DNA of 9,507 nucleotides from JAPUIN01 sp041580375. GTDB lineage: Bacteria > Acidobacteriota > Polarisedimenticolia > Gp22-AA2. Location: NCBI GenBank assembly GCA_041580375.1, contig JBFGDZ010000139.1, positions 1 to 9,507 of the forward strand. The letters are read 5' to 3'. The notes beneath the pieces are model-generated. The model saw only the letters and a program-made list of their open reading frames with translations. It was not told where the DNA came from and ran no database searches. The position numbers and the translations under genes are program-made. How positions within the stretch are numbered: the stretch's first letter is position 1; each line of letters opens with the position of its first letter. This document shows, piece after piece, positions 1 to 5,791 of the stretch.

Positions 1-448
1 CGATGCCGATGAGCGCGGTCACCCGATCGTCGGCGCAACCGACCCGCAGGCCGACGAACGCGCCGAAGGAGTACCCGGCGATCAGCAGGGGCAGGCGCGG
101 GAATCGTCCTGACAGATGCTCGAGCACGACTTTGAGGTCGTCCTGTTCTCCGCGCCCGCCATCGTGCCGGCCGCCGCTGCCGCCGGCCCCCCGGAAATTG
201 AATCGCAGCACCGGGATCCCCTCGCGCCCGATCGCCTCGGCGGCCGCGTGCACGACCCTGTTGTGCAGCGTGCCGCCGAACAGCGGATGCGGATGGCAGA
301 CGACGGCCGCCCCGGCATGGGCGTCGTCCGCAGCGCGGAAGACCGGGCGCTTGAGCAGACATTCGATGCGGCCGGAGGGACCGGCGAGAAAGAAGGTCTC
401 GATGCGCGGCAGGGGAGCGTCCTCCCGAAGAGCGCGGCATCTTATCAT
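1..448 (-). CDS. Alpha/beta hydrolase, N-terminal part (cut by left window edge)
   Basis: An open frame on the minus strand starts at ATG 448-446 and has no stop before base 1, giving 149 visible residues. The translation has the look of a small serine alpha/beta hydrolase of the KANL3/Tex30 or dienelactone hydrolase-like group. It has a lead-in FFLAGPSGRIE at residues 19-29, an HPHP-LFGGT-HN block at 52-63, a strand and loop LRFNFRGAGGS at 81-91, and the nucleophile elbow GYSFG at 125-129 with candidate nucleophile Ser127. The acid and histidine of the triad would lie beyond the window. No signal peptide is seen, so it is probably cytoplasmic. The substrate cannot be told; proteins of this type are often annotated only as alpha/beta hydrolase. 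It is divergent from the flavin reductase gene across 138 bp. The start was chosen because it is the first in-frame ATG and leaves a normal N-terminus; the ribosome binding site there is weak. Confidence 0.85.
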   Translation of the reverse strand, partial: MIRCRALREDAPLPRIETFFLAGPSGRIECLLKRPVFRAADDAHAGAAVVCHPHPLFGGTLHNRVVHAAAEAIGREGIPVLRFNFRGAGGSGGRHDGGRGEQDDLKVVLEHLSGRFPRLPLLIAGYSFGAFVGLRVGCADDRVTALIGI

Positions 449-586
449 CCGCCCGGGGCCATCCGATGCGCGCGGACGGGCCGCGCGAACCATCCGAACC
501 GTTCGATCCGGGCCGCCCCCCTTCCGATCGCGATCGGGCTGTTGTACTCTCCCGGCCGCATCGCCGTCATCGGATCGGAGTCCGTC
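449..586. promoter_or_regulatory. Divergent intergenic region with a 14-bp palindrome
   Basis: This 138-bp spacer separates the left-facing hydrolase gene from the right-facing flavin reductase gene and must hold both promoters. Bases 524-537 form a perfect 14-bp palindrome centred on TCGCGA, a possible operator. A poor -10-like hexamer (TGTACT, 543-548) lies downstream of it, but no acceptable -35 is found at the right spacing. The region is GC-rich throughout, so the promoters are not identified with any confidence. Confidence 0.35.
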
Positions 587-1156
587 GTGCCGTTGTCATC
601 GGAAGAGTTCCGCGCAGCGCTCAGGCACTGGGCCAGCGGCGTGTCGATCGTCACGACACGCGGCCCCCGCGGCGTCCAGGGGATCACGGTCGCTTCGTTC
701 TGCTCCCTCTCCCTGGAACCGCCGCTCATTCTCATCTGCATCAACCGCGCTGCGCGCAGCCACCGGACGATCGCGGCGCAGCGCCGCTTCGGCGTGAGCA
801 TCCTGCGCGATGATCAGCAGCCGGTGTCGGACATCGCCGCGGGCCGGGTTGCGCGCGGCGGGGGGCTGTCGCGCCTGCGGACGCGCACGGCGATCACCGG
901 GGCGCCGATCCTCGCCGACGCGCTGGCCTGGCTGGACTGCAGCCTCGTGAAGGTGCTCCCCGGAGGGGATCACACGATCTTCGTCGGCAGGGTGGAAGCG
1001 GCCGGACACGCGGACGGTTCACCGCTCCTCTGGTTCATGAGCGGATATCGGCGCCTGGTCGCGGGCGCCGCGAAGCGGGCGAAGGCCGCCGGCCGCCGCC
1101 GGGGGGCGGGAGCGAGGCGGAGGACGACCCGGAGGCGCCCGGCGCGGCGCCGGTGA
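587..1156 (+). CDS. Flavin reductase-like domain protein with Arg-rich C-terminal tail
   Basis: This gene encodes a 189-residue protein of the flavin reductase-like (split-barrel FMN-binding, DIM6/NTAB) family. Such proteins reduce FMN with NAD(P)H, often to feed a partner monooxygenase, or bind flavin in other redox roles. The family pattern is clear: RHWASGVSIVTT near residues 13-24, GITVASFCSLSLEPPLILICIN at about 32-53, FGVSIL at 68-73, GAPIL--ALAWLDC at 105-118, and GDHTIFVGRVE at 127-137. It ends with the usual GYRRL at 153-157. The domain then runs into a tail (163-189) with 15 Lys/Arg in 27 residues and no acidic residue, which is not a usual part of the family. The start is GTG 587 because a GGAG at 577-580 sits six bases upstream and the domain begins right after; the frame is open much further upstream, but that part has no protein-like character. 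It is convergent with gnd, with only 10 bp between the stops. The partner enzyme is unknown. Confidence 0.85.
   Translation: MPLSSEEFRAALRHWASGVSIVTTRGPRGVQGITVASFCSLSLEPPLILICINRAARSHRTIAAQRRFGVSILRDDQQPVSDIAAGRVARGGGLSRLRTRTAITGAPILADALAWLDCSLVKVLPGGDHTIFVGRVEAAGHADGSPLLWFMSGYRRLVAGAAKRAKAAGRRRGAGARRRTTRRRPARRR
1139..1153. terminator. Possible GC hairpin at the convergent gene ends
   Basis: A perfect 6-bp stem (CCGGCG with CGCCGG) around a 3-base loop ends directly at the stop codon of the flavin reductase gene, 13 bp from the gnd stop. It could act in both directions for the two convergent transcripts. There is no T-tract on either side, and such stems arise easily in DNA this GC-rich, so the call is weak. 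Confidence 0.2.
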
Positions 1157-1166
1157 CGTCGGCGGG

Positions 1167-2075
1167 TCAGGTCTTCTTGATCGCGTGTCCGCCGAACTGG
1201 TTGCGCAGCGCCGCCAGCAGGCGGTCGGCGAACGACGACTTCTGGCGGCTTCGAAATCGCGCCATGAGCGAGTGGGCGATCACCGGAACCGGGACGCCGC
1301 GCTCGATCCCCTCCTGCACCGTCCATCGCCCCTCGCCCGAATCGGCCACCCACGGCGCGATCCCATCGAGCGCCGGATTCTCCTCGAACGCATCGGCGGC
1401 CAGATCCAGGAGCCACGAGCGCACGACGCTCCCGTGCTGCCAGATGCGCGACACGCGGTGCAGGTCGAGGCCGAACTCGCCGGCCTCGTGCATCAAATTG
1501 AATCCCTCCGCATAGGCCTGCATCATCCCGTACTCGATCCCATTGTGCACCATTTTCACGAAGTGCCCGGCGCCGACGGGGCCGACCCGGCCCCATCCGC
1601 GATCCGGCGCGGGCGCGAGCGTGACGAACGCCGGCTCGAGGCGCGCGACGATCGCCTGCGGCCCGCCGATCATGAGGCAGTAACCCTCCTTCAGGCCCCA
1701 GACGCCTCCGCTGGTTCCCTGATCGACATAGTGGATCCCCTTCTTCTCGAGCATGGCGGAGCGCCGGAGATCGTCCTTGTAGTAGGTGTTGCCGCCGTCC
1801 ACGACGACGTCGTCGCGCCCGAGGATCTCCGACAGGCTCAGGACCGCGTCCTCCGTCGGCTGCCCGGCCGGCAGCATCAGCCACACCGCCCGCGGCGGCC
1901 TGAGGCGCCTGACGAGATCCTCGGCGGAGGACGCCCCGACCATCCCTTCCTTCTCGAGCGACTTCACGGTGGCGGCCGTGCGCGCGTGACCGACGACGGC
2001 GTGGCCCCCGCGGATCCACCGTCGCGCCATGTTGCCGCCCATCTTCCCCAGGCCCAGCAGCCCGAGCTCCATCAT
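1167..2075 (-). CDS. gnd: 6-phosphogluconate dehydrogenase, decarboxylating, short form
   Basis: This enzyme oxidises and decarboxylates 6-phosphogluconate to ribulose 5-phosphate in the oxidative pentose phosphate pathway, in the cytoplasm. At 302 residues it belongs to the short form of about 300 residues, not the long form of about 470. Visible motifs are the Rossmann loop GLGKMG (8-13), DGGNT (93-97), the substrate segment DQGTSGGVWGLKEG (118-131) and the catalytic block KMVHNGIEYGMMQAYAEG (174-191), with Lys174, Asn178 and Glu181 at the expected active-site positions. After the second strand the motif reads ART (31-33); the Arg resembles the NRT that binds the 2'-phosphate of NADP, so NADP use is plausible but not proven. 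Two ATG codons stand in a row. A GGGAGG at 2079-2084 lies three bases from the first and six from the second (2072), so the second may be the main start. It is the last gene of the hem-rpiB-gnd run, 19 bp after rpiB. Confidence 0.93.
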   Translation of the reverse strand: MMELGLLGLGKMGGNMARRWIRGGHAVVGHARTAATVKSLEKEGMVGASSAEDLVRRLRPPRAVWLMLPAGQPTEDAVLSLSEILGRDDVVVDGGNTYYKDDLRRSAMLEKKGIHYVDQGTSGGVWGLKEGYCLMIGGPQAIVARLEPAFVTLAPAPDRGWGRVGPVGAGHFVKMVHNGIEYGMMQAYAEGFNLMHEAGEFGLDLHRVSRIWQHGSVVRSWLLDLAADAFEENPALDGIAPWVADSGEGRWTVQEGIERGVPVPVIAHSLMARFRSRQKSSFADRLLAALRNQFGGHAIKKT

Positions 2076-2094
2076 CGTCCTCCCGCCCGATCGC

Positions 2095-2547
2095 TCAGCG
2101 CCCCGCCTTCTCGAGGGCCAGCATCTTCTCCAGCCGGCGCCGATGCCGTTCCTCGCCCGTGAAGCGGGCGCTCAGGAATGCCCGCACCAGCTCGGTCGCC
2201 ACCGCCTCGCCGATGACCCGCGCGCCGAGGCAGAGCACGTTCACGTCGTCGTGCTCCACGCCCTGGTGCGCGCTGTAGACGTCGTGGCAGAGGCCCGCGC
2301 GGACCCCCCGGATCTTATTGGCCGCCACCGACGCGCCGACCCCGCTGCCGCACACCAGGATGCCGCGCTCCGCCCGGCCTCCGGCGACGGCGCGCGCGAC
2401 CGCCGCGGCCGCGTCCGGGTAATCGTCGTCCGGATCGAGGCGGGTCGCTCCGACGTCCAGAACCTCGTGCCCGTCATGGGTCAGCAGGGCGGCCAGAGTC
2501 CGCTTGAGATCGAAGCCGGCGTGATCGCAGCCGATGGCGATCTTCAT
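2095..2547 (-). CDS. rpiB: Ribose-5-phosphate isomerase B
   Basis: RpiB interconverts ribose 5-phosphate and ribulose 5-phosphate in the non-oxidative pentose phosphate pathway; the product of Gnd next door is its substrate. The 150-residue length and the sequence match the RpiB/LacAB family. It has CDHAG at 7-11, the catalytic loop CGSGVGASVAANKIRGVRAG at 66-85 with the catalytic-base Cys66 at the same number as in E. coli RpiB, and Y91-S92-A93 followed by His99 and Asn103, which line the phosphate and sugar site in characterised enzymes. Ser68 stands where E. coli has Thr. The start ATG overlaps the stop of the upstream DUF4198 gene in an ATGA, and a GAGGTG lies about eight bases upstream, so translation is probably coupled. 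It may also act on allose 6-phosphate, as some RpiB proteins do, but the gnd neighbour points to the pentose phosphate role. Confidence 0.95.
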   Translation of the reverse strand: MKIAIGCDHAGFDLKRTLAALLTHDGHEVLDVGATRLDPDDDYPDAAAAVARAVAGGRAERGILVCGSGVGASVAANKIRGVRAGLCHDVYSAHQGVEHDDVNVLCLGARVIGEAVATELVRAFLSARFTGEERHRRRLEKMLALEKAGR

Positions 2548-3383
2548 CGGGGCCGCACCTCGAAGGTCAGGGACGCCCAGAACGACTCCCAGTCGTCATC
2601 GCCGCCCGGGGCCAGCCGGCGCATGCGGGTGATGCGGAGGAGCTGCCAGCCGGGGGCGCGGAGGGTGACCGTCGCCATCCCCTCGTCGTCCAGGCGCCCG
2701 CACCAGGCGAAGGCGTCATGTTCCCGAGAGTACCCGGCATGCGTGGCGCACAGCCGGCCGCCGGCGTAGGGCTCGTTCTCGAAGAAGACGCGCACGGGCA
2801 ACGAGTCGCCGGGCCGCAGGTCCGCGGGATCGCGCCCCGGGACGATCTCGATCGTGAGGCCGAGCCTCCGGGTGGCGGGACCCGGGGCCGCGCCGGCGCC
2901 GGAGAGGAGCGTCTTCACGAAGCGCGTGTACCGCTCGCGCTCCACGTCCGGGCGCGCCTTCCCGGCCCGGCGGGCCTTCAGAATCGCCGTGTGCCCCTCG
3001 TGCTCCAGGTAGGAATCGAAATCATCGGGCGACAGCTCGATCCGGCTCGGCTCCGTCTGCAGGGCGATCACGGCCGCGCCGCTGCGGAGCCTGACGTGCG
3101 CCACGGGCGGATCGCCGCGCACCGGCGACTTCAGGAGCGACGCTTTGCCCCGATCGTCGACGAGGAAGAAGTCGCGCGTCCGCTTCGTCCGCCAGGGGAC
3201 GGGCTCGCCCGGGAAGGTGTCGCTGACGTGCATGGCGATCTCGATCGCCGCGCCCGCTTCCGGACGCGAGACGCTCGGGATGAGGAAGAAATCGTGCGCG
3301 CTCAGCGGAGCGGGCGCGGCGGCGCACAGGAGAAGGCCCGCGGCGAGGAACAGGGTGGGACGTGCCGTGGACGGCGTCGACAT
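2544..3383 (-). CDS. Secreted DUF4198 domain protein, possible metal-handling protein
   Basis: This 279-residue protein begins with a typical Sec signal: a short basic start, a hydrophobic run (LFLAAGLLLCAAA, 11-23) and a probable cleavage after LSA at 27-29. The mature chain would start HDFFLIP, a pattern common in the DUF4198 family (PF10670), which is linked in some members to nickel or cobalt uptake. The C-terminal motifs WQLLRIT and SFWASLTFEV fit the family's final beta-strands. Cys20 in the signal lacks a proper lipobox (Leu precedes it), so a lipoprotein is unlikely. The mature protein is expected in the periplasm or outside the membrane. The metal or ligand is unknown; the first-residue histidine is a plausible ligand. 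It sits 24 bp after hemG, with GGGAGG at 3393-3398 nine bases before the ATG, and overlaps rpiB by 4 bp. Its presence in a heme operon hints at iron or another metal, but that is inference. Confidence 0.82.
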   Translation of the reverse strand: MSTPSTARPTLFLAAGLLLCAAAPAPLSAHDFFLIPSVSRPEAGAAIEIAMHVSDTFPGEPVPWRTKRTRDFFLVDDRGKASLLKSPVRGDPPVAHVRLRSGAAVIALQTEPSRIELSPDDFDSYLEHEGHTAILKARRAGKARPDVERERYTRFVKTLLSGAGAAPGPATRRLGLTIEIVPGRDPADLRPGDSLPVRVFFENEPYAGGRLCATHAGYSREHDAFAWCGRLDDEGMATVTLRAPGWQLLRITRMRRLAPGGDDDWESFWASLTFEVRPR

Positions 3384-3407
3384 CTGCTCAAGCCTCCCGG
3401 AGGCCTG

Positions 3408-4847
3408 TCAAACTACCACAGTTGCCGCCGCCTCCGCCGCATCTTCTCCGCTGCGCACGCAGTCGGGCACGCCCACGCCGCGCAGACCGTTCCCCGCCAG
3501 CGCGAGCCCCGGAAGGCGCTTCAGGAGCGCCTCGACGCGCTCGACGCGGTCGAGATGCCCGACCTCGTACTGCGCCATCGCGCCTCGCCACACCGAGGTC
3601 ACGGCGAGGATCGGCGAGGCGGTCAGGCGGAGCGTGCGGCGGAGATCCTCACGGACGGCGCCCTCGAGCTCCCCGGGGCCGGCGCGCTCCGCCTCGGGGC
3701 CCCCGAGAAAGCAGCGCAGGAGGATCGTTCCCGCCCGCGCCCGCCCCTCGAATTTGACGCTGGAGAACGAGCAGGCGATGAGGGCGAGCCCTTCGGAGCG
3801 CGGCACGACGAAGCCGAAGCCGCGCACGGGGAAGGGGATGTCCTCGAGCCGGTAGCCCAGGTTGACCGTGGCGGAGGTGCCGTACGGGATCGATCCCAGG
3901 GCGTCGGCGAGGCCCGCGCCGACCTCGCGGACGAGGGGGGCGGCCGCGTTCGCCGGCATGGCGAGCACGACGGCGTCGGCGGAGACCCTCTCGCCCTCCG
4001 AGGTCGCCACGCTCCAGCCGGAATGCTCGCGAGTCAGGGACGCGGCCCGCACGCCGAGACGCAGCGCGTCCGGAGGGAGGAGCCCGACGAGCCGGTCGAT
4101 CATCGTCTGAAGGCCGTCGCGCAGGGTGGCGAAGAGCGAGTAGCGCGCACCGGACACACCCTGCTCGGGCCGCGCCCTGCGACGGCGCGCCCGGGCGAGG
4201 GCCAGGATGAGACTGCGATCCTCCCGCTCCATCTCGAGGAAGCGCGGCATGGTGGCGCGCAGGCTGAGCCGCTCCGGGTCGGCGTTGTAGATCCCGGCGA
4301 CGAGCGGCTGCGCGAGCCGCTCCAGGACCTGCCCGCCGAACCGGCGCCTCACGAAGGACGCCAGGCTCTCGTCGGCGCGCGCGTCTCCTCGGGGCAGGAC
4401 GAGGTCGAACGCGGCGCGGATCTTTCCGCCCAGGCTGAGGATCGGGGTCGTGGCGAAAGGGAGCAACCGGCCCGGAGCCATCAGCTGATATCCCTCCGGG
4501 ATCGGCAGGATCCGCCCCTTGAGGAGCACGAACGAGCGGCGGCAGTCGGGGTTGGTCCCGATCACCTGATCCTCGAGGCCGAGCCGCCGGCACAGATCGA
4601 GGGCCCAGGGCTTCTCGGTGATGAAGCAGTCGGGTCCGCGCTCGACCAGGAAGCCGTCGCGCCGCTCGGACGCGATGACGCCCCCGGCGCGGGGCGCCGC
4701 GTCCAGGATCGTCAGGCGGATCGGCCGCCGCCCGGGGCGGGCGCGATCGAGCAGGCGCGCGGCGCAGGCCAGGCCGGCGATCCCGGCGCCCACGATGACG
4801 ACGCGAGGGCCGCCGGGCGTCCCGGATGGCGCCGCCGGGCGGCTCAT
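3408..4847 (-). CDS. hemG: Protoporphyrinogen/coproporphyrinogen III oxidase, FAD type (HemG/HemY/CgoX)
   Basis: This 479-residue FAD enzyme takes six electrons from a porphyrinogen using oxygen. Depending on the branch it makes protoporphyrin IX (classic) or coproporphyrin III (CgoX). The FAD-binding Rossmann motif VVIVGAGIAGLACAA is at 16-30, followed by the acidic end of strand two (ILDA, 47-50), the RAGG that often follows in this amine oxidase-like family (53-56), and GPDCFIT at 71-77. The second FAD motif, AGNGLRGVGVPDC, is at 451-463 near the C-terminus. Length and motif order are normal for the family. It has no membrane segment; it is probably peripheral or soluble. Its ATG overlaps the hemH stop in an ATGA, and the bases just upstream show no purine-rich ribosome binding site, so it probably depends on re-initiation after hemH. 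The hemE-hemH-hemY order equals that of Bacillus subtilis, where the product is CgoX, so the exact substrate is open. Confidence 0.93.
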   Translation of the reverse strand: MSRPAAPSGTPGGPRVVIVGAGIAGLACAARLLDRARPGRRPIRLTILDAAPRAGGVIASERRDGFLVERGPDCFITEKPWALDLCRRLGLEDQVIGTNPDCRRSFVLLKGRILPIPEGYQLMAPGRLLPFATTPILSLGGKIRAAFDLVLPRGDARADESLASFVRRRFGGQVLERLAQPLVAGIYNADPERLSLRATMPRFLEMEREDRSLILALARARRRRARPEQGVSGARYSLFATLRDGLQTMIDRLVGLLPPDALRLGVRAASLTREHSGWSVATSEGERVSADAVVLAMPANAAAPLVREVGAGLADALGSIPYGTSATVNLGYRLEDIPFPVRGFGFVVPRSEGLALIACSFSSVKFEGRARAGTILLRCFLGGPEAERAGPGELEGAVREDLRRTLRLTASPILAVTSVWRGAMAQYEVGHLDRVERVEALLKRLPGLALAGNGLRGVGVPDCVRSGEDAAEAAATVVV

Positions 4848-5791
4848 GCGCGGGAGGGGCCGGCCGGATCGCGAACGAGGGCGGCGAGCATGCGGATGAA
4901 GGCGGGGTGATCCCCCGCGGTCGGAGCGCGGTGGAACGCCAGGCCGATCTCCGACGCGATCCCGCGGGCCTCGATGTCGAGGTCGTACAGCACCTCGACG
5001 TGATCGCAGACGAAGCCGATCGGCGCCGCGACGACGACCCGTTCGCCGCGCCGCCGCGCCTCGCGCAGCGCGTCGCCGATGTCCGGCTCCAGCCAGGGAT
5101 CCTTCGGGTTGCCGCTGCGGCTCTGGTAGGCGATCTCCCAGGCGTCGATCCCGAGCGCCCGGCTGACGAGCAGGGCCGTGCGGGCGAGCGTCCTCGCGTA
5201 GCCCGATCGTTCCGACATGCCGGTCGGGATGCTGTGGGCCGTGTAGATGAGGCGGGCGGCGCGCCGGTCCCCGGCGTCGAGAGCGTCGAGCGTCTCCCGG
5301 ACGCGACCGGCGAGGGACTCGATGAACAGCGGGTGCTCATAGAAGGGATCGGCGAAGGTCACCGCGGGCGCGTCCGGGCCGACCTCGCTGCGTCCCCGTT
5401 CCAGCGCCTCGATGTAGCTCTCACGCGAGGCGTGCGACGGATGGGGGGCGAGGATCACGGCCCGGGCGCGGCGGCAGCCGTCGCGCGCCATCCCGGAGAG
5501 AGTCTCGGCGAGCAGCGGCGTCCAGTGTCGCATCCCCACGTACACGGGGAGGTCGGGGCCCTCCCGCCGCAGCAGGGCGCGCAGACTGTCGGCCTGGAGC
5601 CGGGTGAGGCGATTGATCGGCGATGCGCCGCCCACCATCTCGTAATGCCGCACCACCTCCTCGTACCGCTCGCGGGGGACGGGACGTCCCGCCAGGACCC
5701 GATCGAGGAAGGGCCGGATCTCCTCCGCGCGCGTCGGCCCTCCGTAGGCGATCAGCAGCACCGCCTCATCCGGGGGCACTCGGACAGGCAC
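4844..5791 (-). CDS. hemH: Ferrochelatase (HemH/CpfC type)
   Basis: Ferrochelatase inserts Fe(II) into a porphyrin: protoporphyrin IX (HemH) or coproporphyrin III (CpfC). The 315-residue chain has the family signatures. The AYGGP at 15-19 is followed by GGASPINRLTRLQA at 54-67; YTAHSIP at 183-189 carries the metal-site His186; YQSRSG is at 222-227; PIGFVCDHVEVLYDLDIE is at 257-274 with the catalytic Glu266. These segments look more like the Bacillus protein (MAYGTP, VGFVADHLEVLYDND) than the E. coli one, and Tyr16 aligns with Tyr13 of the Bacillus enzyme, which is linked to coproporphyrin use. The start is GTG 5791, directly after the TAG of the hemD-hemE gene with no gap; a run of G at 5798-5805 can serve as ribosome binding site. 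A second GTG four codons later is possible. The gene overlaps hemG by 4 bp. Confidence 0.95.
   Translation of the reverse strand: MPVRVPPDEAVLLIAYGGPTRAEEIRPFLDRVLAGRPVPRERYEEVVRHYEMVGGASPINRLTRLQADSLRALLRREGPDLPVYVGMRHWTPLLAETLSGMARDGCRRARAVILAPHPSHASRESYIEALERGRSEVGPDAPAVTFADPFYEHPLFIESLAGRVRETLDALDAGDRRAARLIYTAHSIPTGMSERSGYARTLARTALLVSRALGIDAWEIAYQSRSGNPKDPWLEPDIGDALREARRRGERVVVAAPIGFVCDHVEVLYDLDIEARGIASEIGLAFHRAPTAGDHPAFIRMLAALVRDPAGPSRA

Noticed and set aside
116..586. Upstream extension of the flavin reductase frame to an ATG at 116
   Set aside because: The added 157 residues have no protein-like pattern and overlap the hydrolase gene on the other strand. The GTG at 587 has a well placed GGAG and begins right at the domain.
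2718..4910. A 730-codon open frame on the plus strand opposite hemH end, hemG and DUF4198
   Set aside because: It lies antisense to genes with clear family motifs. Its translation is a low-complexity mix of Arg, Gly, Ala, Glu and Asp with no recognisable domain. Long antisense frames are expected in DNA this GC-rich.
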